From: DASPLX01 sp035627375
GTDB lineage: Bacteria > Pseudomonadota > Gammaproteobacteria > Burkholderiales > Burkholderiaceae_D
NCBI GenBank assembly: GCA_035627375.1
Contig: DASPLX010000056.1
Span: 1-49,694 of the forward strand
Direction: 5' to 3'
DNA: 49,694 bases
The position numbers were made by a program, and so were the translations under genes. Numbering within the stretch: the stretch's first letter is position 1; each line of letters starts with the position of its first letter. Of the stretch, positions 1-9,019 are shown one piece after another. The notes beneath the pieces are model-generated. The model saw only the letters and a program-made list of their open reading frames with translations, did no database searches and was not told where the DNA came from.

Positions 1-130
1 CAGCGCCCACTGCGAGCACTTGATCGAGAGTGATTTCGGAACCAATGTCAGCCGGTATCTGTTCTACTTTGAGTTTTTCGCCAGCAGCAACCTTATACTG
101 TTTGCCGCCGGTTTTTATGACCGCGTACAT
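1..130 (-). CDS. rplU: 50S ribosomal protein L21, 5' part only
   Basis: The first 43 codons of ribosomal protein L21 read leftward from an ATG at 128-130 and run off the left edge. The N-terminus MYAVIKTGGKQYKV is the signature start of bacterial L21, a protein of the large ribosomal subunit that binds 23S rRNA. A strong promoter lies about 80 bp upstream. In Burkholderiales this gene normally starts the rplU-rpmA-obgE operon and diverges from ispB; here another gene lies between them. The identification is secure; only the length is unknown because the gene is cut by the window edge. Confidence 0.97.
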   Translation of the reverse strand, partial: MYAVIKTGGKQYKVAAGEKLKVEQIPADIGSEITLDQVLAVGA

Positions 131-506
131 GTGAAACCTCACGAATGAATTAATGAACGTTTTTCTCGCCGCCCTGCTTTGAAACAAGCCGCAGAATCGG
201 GAAAACCGCTCATTATACATAGACTCAGCGCACCGGTCAAAGCCAAACGCAGCCTCGCGGGCGAATCCGGGGCGAGGGTGGATTTGCTGGCCGGAGACAC
301 GCCGAAGTATTTCTTTTTTCCGGCCTCCCTGAAGAACCGACCGGCCCCGCTCCGGCATCTGCTCGCCTCAGGCCATATCTGCCCGCAATAACCTTGCTTT
401 TTCACAAAACCACCTTGAATTGTTTTTGAGAAATTCGAAGTTTCGCCTGCGAATCGGCGAGAAGGTTGTCGTTTTGGAAAGACATTTCTCAACCAGCGGA
501 GAACAT
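131..506. other. Divergent intergenic region rplU / Ig-repeat gene
   Basis: 376 bp without a convincing gene. It holds the rplU promoter (212-240). The part nearest the Ig-repeat gene (about 400-506) is comparatively AT-rich and probably carries that gene's promoter, but I see no clean -35/-10 pair on the plus strand. Confidence 0.6.
212..240 (-). promoter_or_regulatory. Sigma70-type promoter of rplU
   Basis: On the minus strand a -35 TTGACC (240-235) is followed by a 17-bp spacer and a perfect -10 TATAAT (217-212). It points toward rplU, giving a leader of roughly 75 nt. Both boxes and the spacing are near consensus, as expected for a ribosomal protein operon. Confidence 0.85.
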
Positions 507-2438
507 ATGGCCATGCAAATCCCCACCCCGGTCATCACCCTGATCCAGGACACCGGCACATCGGGAACCGACAAGATCACCGCGAACGGTGCAACCGCCG
601 TTTCGGGAGTATTGGCGGGCGCCACCGTCCAGTACAGCATCAATGGCGGGCTCACATGGAGCGCGCGCTTCACGCCGACCGAAGGTTTCAATTCGGTACA
701 GGTCCGTCAGCTCGATTGGAAGGGCCGAGCCTCGGCCGCCAGCAGCGCACTGACATTCACCCTGGACACGGTCGCCGCCACGCCGTCGCTGGCACTGAAA
801 GTAGACAGCGGCGGCTCCTCGACCGACCGGATCACCAATGCGGGAGAGCTGGCGACGAGCGGCATCGAAGCCGGTGCCCGTGTCGAATACAGCATCGACG
901 GCGGCGCGCACTGGAGCGCCTCCTTCGCCGCCGCGCAAGGCATCAATTCGGTCCAGGTGCGGCAGATCGATCTTGCCGGCAACATATCGGCATCAAGCGC
1001 CGCTCTGGCATTCACTCTCGATACGGCAGTCGCGGCCCCAGTCGTCGCCCTGACCTTCGACACCGGCAAATCCGACATCGATCGTGTCACCAATACCGGT
1101 ACACTGAGCCTGTTCGGCGTCGAGTCCGGCGCCCGCGTGGAATACAGCATCGACGGCGGCGCGCACTGGATGACGAATTTCACGGCTGCGGAAGGAAGCA
1201 ACACGGTACAGGTTCGGCAGATCGACGCGGCCGGCAATGTCTCGGCTTCGTCGACGGCTCTTGCCTTCACGCTGGACACCTCCGCGGCACTCCTGACTCT
1301 CGCGCTCGCCAACGACACCGGCGGCTCCGGCGCCGACCGCCTCACCAATTCGGGAAGCTTGCGCATCGGCGGCGTCGAAGCCGGCGCAGCGGTTCAATAC
1401 AGCACGGACGGAGGCGTGCATTGGAAATCAGATTTCACGCCCGTCGAAGGCTACAACGCGGTGCGGGTGCGCCAAGTCGATGTCGCCGGCAACGTATCCG
1501 CCGCTACCGGCGCGCTCATCTTTACCCTGGATACCCAGGCCCCGACCGCGCCCACCGTGGCACTAGCAAACGATAGCGGCCGGTCCGGCGCGGATCGCAT
1601 CACCAACGACGCGACCCTGAACGTCGGCGGCATCGAAACGGGAGCGAAGGTGGAATACAGCATCGACAATGGCGCGCATTGGACCGCGGCGTTCATCGCA
1701 CGGGAAGGCGCCAACTCGGTACAGGTACGGCAGATCGATGCGGCAGGCAATGTCTCGGGAATCGCGGCACTGGAATTCGTTCTCGACACCGCAGCCCCGC
1801 AAATCGCGCTCAGCGATCTGGCGCTGTCGGACGACACCGGCATCAGCGCGACCGACTTCGTGACGCAAACCGCGAACCAGACGATCAGTGCGACATTGTC
1901 CGGCGAACTGGCCGACGGCGAGATCTTGTCGGCCTCGCTGTGCTGGGGCTACGACGATTGGATCGACATCACCGGAAAAGTCAGCGGAACCGCATTGAAC
2001 TGGGACGCCGTCAATCTGTTCGGCGACAGCCTAATGCTGCTGAAAGTGACGGATGCCGCCGGCAATGTCGCCCCCGTCATCGAACAATTCTATAGACAAG
2101 ACACGCAAGCACCTGTCGCATCTATCGCATCGGCGACCGTATCGCCGGGCGACGACATCACCGACATCTTCAGTTCGGAAGCCGGATTCGCCTATCTCGT
2201 CAACACCCTGGCCGTCGTCATCGACCTTGATTCGCTGAACTCCCACGTGGCCAGCGGCATGGCGAACGTCATGCAACTAGTTTGCCCGGCGATGCCCAAC
2301 ACCTGCAGCAGCGCCGGCCTGCCATCGGGAACCTATCACCTCTACACGGTGGATATGGCTGGCAACGTCAGCGCGGCGGCGAGCGGGGAAGTGGTGATCC
2401 TGGGACAAGCGCCGGAAATGCCCGCCGCGTTCGGATAG
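507..2438 (+). CDS. Ig-like repeat protein with five 85-residue repeats
   Basis: Predicted 643-residue protein. Residues 4-428 are five tandem repeats of exactly 85 residues (516-1790 in DNA), each ending in TLDT or VLDT and carrying VEYSIDGGAHW and VRQIDxAGNVS motifs typical of bacterial Ig-like adhesin modules. Residues 429-536 and 537-632 look like two diverged Ig-like domains, the last with a Cys pair (593 and 600). There is no Sec signal peptide, membrane segment, RTX nonapeptide or LPXTG anchor, which is odd because such domains normally work outside the cell; type I secretion with an unrecognised signal is possible. I chose the ATG at 507 because GGAG lies 5 nt upstream (498-501); an upstream TTG at 420 is in frame but lacks a ribosome site. 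It interrupts the usual rplU-ispB neighbourhood. Exact function is unknown. Confidence 0.8.
   Translation: MAMQIPTPVITLIQDTGTSGTDKITANGATAVSGVLAGATVQYSINGGLTWSARFTPTEGFNSVQVRQLDWKGRASAASSALTFTLDTVAATPSLALKVDSGGSSTDRITNAGELATSGIEAGARVEYSIDGGAHWSASFAAAQGINSVQVRQIDLAGNISASSAALAFTLDTAVAAPVVALTFDTGKSDIDRVTNTGTLSLFGVESGARVEYSIDGGAHWMTNFTAAEGSNTVQVRQIDAAGNVSASSTALAFTLDTSAALLTLALANDTGGSGADRLTNSGSLRIGGVEAGAAVQYSTDGGVHWKSDFTPVEGYNAVRVRQVDVAGNVSAATGALIFTLDTQAPTAPTVALANDSGRSGADRITNDATLNVGGIETGAKVEYSIDNGAHWTAAFIAREGANSVQVRQIDAAGNVSGIAALEFVLDTAAPQIALSDLALSDDTGISATDFVTQTANQTISATLSGELADGEILSASLCWGYDDWIDITGKVSGTALNWDAVNLFGDSLMLLKVTDAAGNVAPVIEQFYRQDTQAPVASIASATVSPGDDITDIFSSEAGFAYLVNTLAVVIDLDSLNSHVASGMANVMQLVCPAMPNTCSSAGLPSGTYHLYTVDMAGNVSAAASGEVVILGQAPEMPAAFG
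516..1790 (+). repeat. Five in-frame tandem repeats of 255 bp
   Basis: The TLDT/VLDT anchor recurs at residues 85-88, 170-173, 255-258, 340-343 and 425-428 of the encoded protein, an exact period of 85 codons with no indels. Protein similarity between units is high but the DNA has diverged, so the array is old enough to have accumulated synonymous changes. Confidence 0.85.
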
Positions 2439-2503
2439 GCGGGATAGCTGCGACAGCCCTGCGCAAATGCCCGCGAAGCGACGAATGCCGCGCGCGGGCA
2501 TCG

Positions 2504-2509
2504 TATAAT
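2504..2509 (+). promoter_or_regulatory. Probable -10 box of the ispB promoter
   Basis: A perfect TATAAT lies 35 nt before the ispB start, in the 106-bp gap after the Ig-repeat gene. The hexamer 17 bp upstream (ACGAAT, 2481-2486) is a poor -35, so the assignment rests on the -10 and position. Confidence 0.55.
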
Positions 2510-2544
2510 TCCGCTCAATTCACGATTTTTCAGCGGGTTTTACC

Positions 2545-3531
2545 TTGTCTGCCGCCTCCCAAGCCACACAGAATCCCATCATCGCCCCGATCGCCGCTGA
2601 CATGGATGCCGTCAACCGCGTCATCCGGGACCAGCTGCACTCCGACGTGCCGCTGGTGAACCAGATCGCCGAATACATCATCAGCGCGGGCGGCAAGCGG
2701 ATCCGCCCGGCCCTGGTGCTGCTGATGGCGAATGCGCACGGCTATCGCGGCACCGATCATCATCAGTTGGCCGCGGTCATCGAGTTCATTCATACCGCGA
2801 CGCTGCTGCACGACGACGTCGTCGACGAATCCTCGCTGCGACGCGGCCGTCAGACGGCCAACGCCATGTTCGGCAACGCGGCTTCGGTGCTGGTCGGCGA
2901 CTTCGTCTATTCGCGCGCCTTCCAGATGATGGTCGCGGTCGGTAACATGCGGGTGATGCAAATACTGGCGGACGCCACCAACGTGATCGCCGAAGGCGAG
3001 GTACTGCAACTCCTGAACATGCACGACCCGGACGTGACCGAGGAGCGCTATCTGCAGGTGATCCGCTCCAAGACCGCCAAGCTGTTCGAGGCGGCCGCGC
3101 AGTTGGGTGCGCTGCTGGCTGGCGCATCCGAATCCGATATCGAAGCCGCCGCCGAATACGGCCGCTCGCTCGGCACGGCTTTCCAGTTGATCGACGATGT
3201 GCTCGACTATTCCGGCAATGCCGTCGATATCGGCAAGAACGTAGGCGATGATTTGCGCGAAGGCAAGCCGACGCTGCCTCTCATCTATCTGCTCCAGCAC
3301 GGCACCGCCGAGCAACGCACCTTGGTACGCGCCTGCATCGAAACCGGCGACGAGCAGCATTTCGACGAAGTCTTGGCGGCCATCACGACTTCCGGCGCCT
3401 TGGCATATACGCGAGACAAGGCTGAAAAAGCGGCGCGGCGGGCGATCGAATCGATTTCTTCGCTGCACGCTAGTCATTTCAGAGATTCTTTGCTACAATT
3501 GTCGGCTTTCGCGGTGGACCGCAATCATTGA
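2545..3531 (+). CDS. ispB: Octaprenyl/polyprenyl diphosphate synthase
   Basis: A 328-residue trans-isoprenyl diphosphate synthase that elongates farnesyl diphosphate with IPP to make the ubiquinone side chain. The first Asp-rich motif LLHDDVVDES has D90, D91 and D94; the second, QLIDDVLDYSG, has D217, D218 and D221. The RGRxxAN segment after the first motif and GKNVGDDLREGKPTLPLI are family hallmarks. The length matches IspB. The start is a TTG at 2545 with only a weak GCGGG upstream; an ATG at 2602 (Met20) is the alternative, but residues before it fit the family N-terminus. Its 3' end carries a promoter for the downstream tRNA. Confidence 0.95.
   Translation: MSAASQATQNPIIAPIAADMDAVNRVIRDQLHSDVPLVNQIAEYIISAGGKRIRPALVLLMANAHGYRGTDHHQLAAVIEFIHTATLLHDDVVDESSLRRGRQTANAMFGNAASVLVGDFVYSRAFQMMVAVGNMRVMQILADATNVIAEGEVLQLLNMHDPDVTEERYLQVIRSKTAKLFEAAAQLGALLAGASESDIEAAAEYGRSLGTAFQLIDDVLDYSGNAVDIGKNVGDDLREGKPTLPLIYLLQHGTAEQRTLVRACIETGDEQHFDEVLAAITTSGALAYTRDKAEKAARRAIESISSLHASHFRDSLLQLSAFAVDRNH
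3471..3499 (+). promoter_or_regulatory. Promoter of tRNA-Pro inside the ispB 3' end
   Basis: -35 TAGTCA (3471-3476), 17-bp spacer, -10 TACAAT (3494-3499) preceded by TG one base upstream (extended -10). Transcription would begin near 3506, about 55 nt before the mature tRNA. It lies wholly within the last codons of ispB. Confidence 0.6.
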
Positions 3532-3561
3532 GTGTATTCCGCTCGATGGCGGCATCGCAAT

Positions 3562-3640
<79 letters not shown>

Positions 3641-3671
3641 TTGCCGGAAATCGTCGACCAACCCGCAATAC

Positions 3672-3690
3672 GTTACGGATAGTCCGTAAT
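3672..3690 (+). other. Perfect 7-bp hairpin after tRNA-Pro
   Basis: TTACGGA (3673-3679), loop TAG, TCCGTAA (3683-3689). There is no following T-run, so it could be a processing or attenuation structure in the tRNA-to-CorC spacer rather than a classical terminator. Confidence 0.4.
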
Positions 3691-3743
3691 GACGCAGCTT
3701 CGGTTAATACGACTTCTTATGCAAATTTCTCTGCGGTGACCTT

Positions 3744-5057
3744 GTGGATACCGTTCCTTTATGGGCGCAAATTCTCGCGCTCGCCATACTGATCTTTCTT
3801 TCCGCGTTTTTCTCGATCTCCGAGACTGCATTGATGGCGCTCAATCGCCATCGGGTCAAGCATCTGGCCAAGCGCGGCAACCGCCTGGCCCAGGTCACGC
3901 TTTGGCTGCTCGACCGTACCGACCGGGTACTATCGCTGATCCTGATCTCCAATACGCTCATCAATGCCTTGACCACGGCCCTGGTCACCGCCATTGCCAT
4001 CTCCACCTTCGGCAACAACGAAGCGGTACTGACCATCGCCACCGGCCTGGTCGCCTTCATTCTCATCGTCTTCACCGAGATCACACCCAAGGTGATCGGC
4101 GCCACCTATCCGGAGCGCATCGCCCTGCCGACCAGCATCCTGCTCAAACCCCTGATGGCGCTGGCCCGGCCGGCGATCTGGTTCGTCAACCTGTTCGTCT
4201 CCAGTTTCCTGAGGCTGCTGCGCATTAAGACCGGCAGCGAAGCGCGCGATCAGCGCGTGTCGCCCGAAGAGCTGCGCTCCATGGTGCTGGAAGGCGGCAA
4301 CTTCATACCGAAGAAGCACAAAAGCATTTTGCTGAACCTGTTCGACCTCGAAAAGATCTCGGTCGAAGACGTCATGACGCCGCGCTCCCAGGTCGAATCG
4401 CTGAATCTCTCGGTACCGGTGGCCGACATCAAGAATCAGTTGATCACCTGCTATCACAACAAATTGCCCGTGCATGAGGGCGAGATCAATCAGATCGTCG
4501 GCATCCTGCATATCCGCAAAGCGATCGCCCTGCTCGACCAGGAAAAGGAACTGACGGTCGAGCACTTCCGCGAGTTGCTGACGCCTCCTTATTTCATTCC
4601 GCAAGACACCGACGTTTTCACGCAACTTCAATATTTCCAGGAAAACCACGAGCGGCTCGCGATCATCGTCGACGAATACGGCGAAGTCCAGGGACTGGTG
4701 ACGCTGGAAGACATCATCGAAGAGATGATCGGCGAATTCACGACGTCGATTCCCGGCGGCGCGCGCAACGATGCCTTTTTCTGGGACGCGAACGGCGAGT
4801 GCCTGATCGAAGGCGGGGCGACGCTGCGGGATTTGAACAAGCGCCTCGGGCTGGACTTTCCGTTGGACGGCCCGAAAACCCTCAACGGCTTGCTGCTCGA
4901 GTTGTTACAGGATATTCCGGATGCCGGCGTCAGCCTGAAGATCGAGAATTGCATCGTCGAAATCGTGCAAGTTCAAAACCAGGCGATCAAAATGGTCAAA
5001 CTGAAGCGCCCATATAACAAGGCCGTACGCATTGCAACAAATATCGCCGAGCCCTAA
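3744..5057 (+). CDS. HlyC/CorC-type membrane protein with CBS domains
   Basis: A 437-residue protein of the DUF21-CBS-CorC family (CorB/CorC, YfjD and relatives), proposed to take part in magnesium or cobalt transport. The N-terminal DUF21 part (about 1-190) has hydrophobic segments and the conserved SAFFSISETALMALNRHRVKHL motif. A CBS pair follows (about 205-335; EDVMTPRSQVESL and DEYGEVQGLVTLEDIIEEMIGE), then a C-terminal CorC_HlyC domain (about 345-425). The start is a GTG at 3744 that gives a normal N-terminus but has a weak ribosome site. It stands alone between tRNA-Pro and the pilus genes. The exact transported ion cannot be told from sequence. Confidence 0.88.
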   Translation: MDTVPLWAQILALAILIFLSAFFSISETALMALNRHRVKHLAKRGNRLAQVTLWLLDRTDRVLSLILISNTLINALTTALVTAIAISTFGNNEAVLTIATGLVAFILIVFTEITPKVIGATYPERIALPTSILLKPLMALARPAIWFVNLFVSSFLRLLRIKTGSEARDQRVSPEELRSMVLEGGNFIPKKHKSILLNLFDLEKISVEDVMTPRSQVESLNLSVPVADIKNQLITCYHNKLPVHEGEINQIVGILHIRKAIALLDQEKELTVEHFRELLTPPYFIPQDTDVFTQLQYFQENHERLAIIVDEYGEVQGLVTLEDIIEEMIGEFTTSIPGGARNDAFFWDANGECLIEGGATLRDLNKRLGLDFPLDGPKTLNGLLLELLQDIPDAGVSLKIENCIVEIVQVQNQAIKMVKLKRPYNKAVRIATNIAEP

Positions 5058-5183
5058 ATTGTTTCGGACCACACTCCTAAAAGCGTAACATTCCGTCACA
5101 ATATCTTTACAAATCAGGTGCCTAGAGGCATCATCTAACGCTACTTTGATGTTTTTCGGACGCATTTCTTTCCTACAGACAAT

Positions 5184-6905
5184 ATGGCGGCTGTACTCCC
5201 CAGCTCAGCTTCAAGCGCCGTCTCCGGTCTTGCGCGCGCACTGCTGCAAGCCGGCCGCCTGTCTGCCGAACAGATAGAAACGCTCAACAAGCAAGCGGCA
5301 TCGGAAAAGACACCTTTCATCGACGTCCTGCTCCACAGCGGCGGCATCGATGCGCGCGCGCTGGCAGTGTTCTGCTCCGAAACCTTCGGTTATCCGCTGC
5401 TCGACCTGTCGTCGCTGAATCTGCAATCGCTCCCGGAAAAGGTGATCGATGCGAAGCTGATGGAAGCGCAGCGCGTGATCGCTCTTTCCAAGCGCGGCAA
5501 CAAGGTGGCCGTCGCGTTATCCGATCCCACCAACACCCAGGCTCTCGACCAGATCAAGTTCCAGACCGAGCTGGCGGTGGAGCCGGTGATCGTCGAGCAT
5601 CCGGCGCTCCTGAAGCTGGTCGAGAAGCTCAGCAAGACCGCGGAGCAGGACCTCAAAGACCTGGTGGGCGACGATCTCGAAGTCAATTTCACCGAAGAGG
5701 ATTTGACCGCGCCGGCCGAGACCGCCGTGGCGGATATCGACGACGCTCCGGTCGTCAAGTTCCTTCAGAAAGTGCTGATGGACGCGATCAACATGGGCGC
5801 GTCCGACCTGCACTTCGAGCCTTTCGAAAAGTTCTACCGAATACGTTTCCGCATCGATGGCGTCCTGCGTGAAATCGCCCAGCCGCCGCTCGCGATCAAG
5901 GAAAAGCTCGCCTCGCGCATCAAGGTCATTTCCAAGCTCGACATCTCCGAAAAGCGCGTGCCGCAGGACGGCCGCATGAAGCTAGTCGTGTCGAAGACGA
6001 AGTCGATCGACTTCCGCGTCAGCACGCTGCCCACGCTGTTCGGCGAAAAGATCGTCATGCGTATCCTCGACGCGACCCAGGCGACGCTCGGCATCGATGC
6101 GCTCGGCTACGAGCCCGATCAAAAGGAATTGCTGCTGCATGCGATTCAGCGTCCGTACGGCATGGTCCTGGTGACCGGGCCGACCGGTTCGGGCAAGACG
6201 GTGTCGCTCTACACCTGCCTCAACATTCTCAACCAGCCCGGCATCAATATCTCGACCGCCGAGGACCCGGCCGAGATCAACCTGCCGGGGGTCAACCAGG
6301 TCAACGTCAACGACCGCGCCGGCCTGACGTTCGCGGCTGCGCTCAAGTCTTTCCTGCGCCAGGACCCGGACATCATCATGGTCGGCGAGATCCGCGATCT
6401 CGAAACCGCCGACATCGCGATCAAGGCCGCGCAAACCGGCCACATGGTGTTCTCGACGCTGCACACCAACGATGCGCCGGGCACGCTGACGCGCCTGATG
6501 AACATGGGCGTGGCGCCGTTCAATATCGCGTCCTCGGTCATCATGATCACGGCCCAGCGCCTGGCGCGCCGCTTGTGTACCTGCAAGCAGCCGACCTCGA
6601 TACCCGACGAGACCCTGCTCGAGGCCGGATTCAAGGAAGACGAGCTCGACGGCACTTGGGTCCCCTATAAAGCGGTCGGTTGCGAGCGTTGCAGCGGCAG
6701 CGGCTACAAGGGCCGCGTCGGCATCTATCAAGTCATGCCGATTTCCGAGGAAATCGAACGCATCATTCTTGCGCACGGCACCGCACTGGAAATCGAAGAA
6801 CAGGCCCGGCGCGACGGCATCAGGAATCTGCGCGAATCGGGCTTGCTGAAAGTAAAGCAGGGGTTGACGAGCCTCGAGGAAGTGCTCGGCTGCACCAATG
6901 AATAG
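5184..6905 (+). CDS. pilB: Type IV pilus assembly ATPase
   Basis: A 573-residue GspE/PilB-family ATPase that powers pilin polymerisation at the inner membrane. The N-terminal MshEN-like domain (about 15-160) is followed by the ATPase core, with Walker A GPTGSGKT at residues 332-339, an Asp box (STAEDPAEI), Walker B (DPDIIMVGEIRD) and a His box (TGHMVFSTLHTND). A tetracysteine zinc site is formed by CTC near residue 471 and CERC near 500. The length is normal for PilB. It starts the pilB-pilC-pilD-coaE cluster, with pilC 11 bp downstream. The 126-bp upstream gap holds a small TGCCT/AGGCA inverted repeat (5119-5130), but no promoter I would defend. Confidence 0.96.
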   Translation: MAAVLPSSASSAVSGLARALLQAGRLSAEQIETLNKQAASEKTPFIDVLLHSGGIDARALAVFCSETFGYPLLDLSSLNLQSLPEKVIDAKLMEAQRVIALSKRGNKVAVALSDPTNTQALDQIKFQTELAVEPVIVEHPALLKLVEKLSKTAEQDLKDLVGDDLEVNFTEEDLTAPAETAVADIDDAPVVKFLQKVLMDAINMGASDLHFEPFEKFYRIRFRIDGVLREIAQPPLAIKEKLASRIKVISKLDISEKRVPQDGRMKLVVSKTKSIDFRVSTLPTLFGEKIVMRILDATQATLGIDALGYEPDQKELLLHAIQRPYGMVLVTGPTGSGKTVSLYTCLNILNQPGINISTAEDPAEINLPGVNQVNVNDRAGLTFAAALKSFLRQDPDIIMVGEIRDLETADIAIKAAQTGHMVFSTLHTNDAPGTLTRLMNMGVAPFNIASSVIMITAQRLARRLCTCKQPTSIPDETLLEAGFKEDELDGTWVPYKAVGCERCSGSGYKGRVGIYQVMPISEEIERIILAHGTALEIEEQARRDGIRNLRESGLLKVKQGLTSLEEVLGCTNE

Positions 6906-6916
6906 GGAGACATAGC

Positions 6917-8149
6917 ATGGCTACTGCAGCCGGCAAAGCCGCCAGCGCGCGCGCTTCGAAGGAAATGATCTTCGCCTGGGAAGGCAAGGACAAGGCCGGC
7001 AAGGTCGTGCGCGGAGAATTGCGCGCCGACACCGAGTCGATCGTCCGCGCCACCATGCGCAAGCAAGGGGTGATGGTCACCAAGGTCAAGAAGAAGTCGA
7101 CGCGCGGCGGCGGCAAGGTCCAGGAAAAGGACATCACCCTGTTCACGCGCCAATTGGCCACCATGATGAAGGCTGGCGTGCCGCTGCTCCAATCCTTCGA
7201 TATCGTCGCGAAGGGCCATGCCAATCCGGCGGTCTCCAAGCTGATCCAGGACATCCGCGCCGATGTCGAAACCGGCACCAGCCTCAATCAAGCCTTCCGC
7301 AAATATCCGCTGTACTTCGATCCGCTGTTCTGCAACCTGGTCGCCGCCGGCGAACAGGCCGGTATTCTCGAGGACTTGCTCACCCGCCTGGCGATCTACA
7401 AGGAAAAGACGCTGGCGATCAAGGGCAAGATCAAGTCCGCGCTGTTCTATCCGGTGTCGATCCTCGTGGTCGCCTTCGTCGTGACTTCCGTCATCATGAT
7501 CTGGGTGGTGCCGGCGTTCAAGGAAGTGTTCAAGAGCTTCGGCGCCGACCTGCCGGGGCCGACCCTGATCGTGATGGGGATCTCCGACTATTTCGTCCAG
7601 AACTGGTACCTGATCTTCGGCGGCTTGTTCGCCACCCTGTATTTCTTCTTCCAGGCTTGGCGGCGCAGCCCGAAAGTCCAGCGCTTCATGGACCTGGCGC
7701 TCCTGAAGGCGCCGATTTTCGGCGCCGTGATACGCAAGGCCACGATCGCGCGCTGGACCCGCACCCTGTCCACCATGTTCGCCGCCGGCGTTCCGTTGGT
7801 GGAGTCGCTCGACTCGGTCGGCGGCGCTTCGGGCAACGCCCTGTACGTCGAAGCGACGAAGCGGATCCAGACCGAAGTCAGTACCGGCACCAGCCTCACC
7901 GCGGCGATGCAGAATGCAAACGTGTTCCCGAACATGGTGACGCAGATGGTGTCCATCGGCGAGGAATCCGGCTCGCTCGATTCCATGCTGAGCAAGGTCG
8001 CCGATTTCTACGAGGCCGAAGTCGATGAAGCGGTCGAATCGCTCTCCAGCCTGATGGAACCGTTGATCATGGTGATTCTCGGCACGCTGATCGGCGGCCT
8101 GGTGGTGGCGATGTATCTGCCCATCTTCAAACTGGGAGCCGTGGTTTGA
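6917..8149 (+). CDS. pilC: Type IV pilus inner-membrane platform protein
   Basis: A 410-residue GspF/PilC-family polytopic protein that forms the inner-membrane platform on which PilB acts. Two homologous T2SSF domains are visible: one from about residue 75 (FTRQLATMMKAGVPLLQSFDIV) and one from about residue 275 (TLSTMFAAGVPLVESLDSVGGASGN). Hydrophobic segments lie near residues 175-200, 220-245 and at the C-terminus. The ATG at 6917 has AGGGAGA upstream. The stop codon overlaps the pilD start (TGATG), so the two are translationally coupled. Confidence 0.96.
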   Translation: MATAAGKAASARASKEMIFAWEGKDKAGKVVRGELRADTESIVRATMRKQGVMVTKVKKKSTRGGGKVQEKDITLFTRQLATMMKAGVPLLQSFDIVAKGHANPAVSKLIQDIRADVETGTSLNQAFRKYPLYFDPLFCNLVAAGEQAGILEDLLTRLAIYKEKTLAIKGKIKSALFYPVSILVVAFVVTSVIMIWVVPAFKEVFKSFGADLPGPTLIVMGISDYFVQNWYLIFGGLFATLYFFFQAWRRSPKVQRFMDLALLKAPIFGAVIRKATIARWTRTLSTMFAAGVPLVESLDSVGGASGNALYVEATKRIQTEVSTGTSLTAAMQNANVFPNMVTQMVSIGEESGSLDSMLSKVADFYEAEVDEAVESLSSLMEPLIMVILGTLIGGLVVAMYLPIFKLGAVV

Positions 8150-9015
8150 TGCTCGACGTTCTCTTGTTCGCCGCGCCGGGCAGCGCCCTGCCGGCGGCCG
8201 TCGCCGGCGTGTTCGGTATGTTGATCGGCAGCTTTCTCAACGTCGTCATTCATCGCGTTCCGCAGATGATGCAGCGCGAATCCGACAATTATGTCGCCGA
8301 GGAAAGCGGCAAACCCCTGCCGCACACCGACCGCTACAACCTGATCGTGCCGCGCTCGGCCTGCCCCCATTGCGGCCACCAGATCACGGCGCTCGAGAAC
8401 ATCCCGCTTTTCAGCTATCTCGTCCTGGGGGGCAAATGCAGCGCCTGCAAGGCGCCGATCTCCGCGCGCTATCCGATCGTGGAAGTGTTGACCGGCGCGC
8501 TGTCCGCGTTGCTGGTCTGGCGCTTCGGAAGCGGAATGGCCGGGCTGGCGACGCTTGTCTTCGCCTATGCGCTGATCGCGCTGACCTTCATCGACGCCGA
8601 CACGCAATTGCTGCCCGACGACTTGACCTTCCCCCTGCTGTGGCTGGGCTTGCTGGTGAATCTGAACGGCACCTTCGCCCCGCTGCCGGAAGCGGTGATC
8701 GGCGCCGCCGCCGGCTACCTCGTCCTGTGGGCTGTCTACTGGGTGTTCAAGCTGACGACGGGCAAGGAAGGAATGGGCTACGGCGACTTCAAGCTGCTGG
8801 CCGCGCTCGGCGCCTGGCTCGGATGGAAGATGCTGCCGGTCATCGTGCTGCTGTCCTCGCTGGTCGGCGCTGCCGTCGGCATCGCGCTGATCCTGTTCGC
8901 CCGGCACGGCCGCGACAAGCCGATTCCTTTCGGTCCCTATCTGGCAGCCGCCGGATTCATCGCGCTGTTGTACGGCAAGACGATCGTCGCCACCTATCTC
9001 GATCACGTCCTGTGA
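8149..9015 (+). CDS. pilD: Prepilin peptidase / N-methyltransferase
   Basis: A 288-residue bifunctional enzyme that cleaves the leader of type IV prepilins and methylates the new N-terminus. The cytoplasmic zinc site is complete: C72, C75, C97 and C100. The two aspartates of this aspartic-acid protease family are D149 (FIDAD) and D213 (GYGDFK). Seven to eight hydrophobic segments are visible. I start it at the ATG overlapping the pilC stop rather than the TTG one codon earlier. coaE follows after 4 bp, the usual gammaproteobacterial and betaproteobacterial order. Confidence 0.96.
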   Translation: MLDVLLFAAPGSALPAAVAGVFGMLIGSFLNVVIHRVPQMMQRESDNYVAEESGKPLPHTDRYNLIVPRSACPHCGHQITALENIPLFSYLVLGGKCSACKAPISARYPIVEVLTGALSALLVWRFGSGMAGLATLVFAYALIALTFIDADTQLLPDDLTFPLLWLGLLVNLNGTFAPLPEAVIGAAAGYLVLWAVYWVFKLTTGKEGMGYGDFKLLAALGAWLGWKMLPVIVLLSSLVGAAVGIALILFARHGRDKPIPFGPYLAAAGFIALLYGKTIVATYLDHVL

Positions 9016-9019
9016 ACCG

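Noticed and set aside
179..391. Plus-strand 70-codon open frame between rplU and the Ig-repeat gene
   Set aside because: It lies antisense across the rplU promoter, lacks a ribosome site and has no recognisable product.
420..506. TTG start for the Ig-repeat gene at 420
   Set aside because: There is no ribosome site there, while GGAG stands 5 nt before the ATG at 507.
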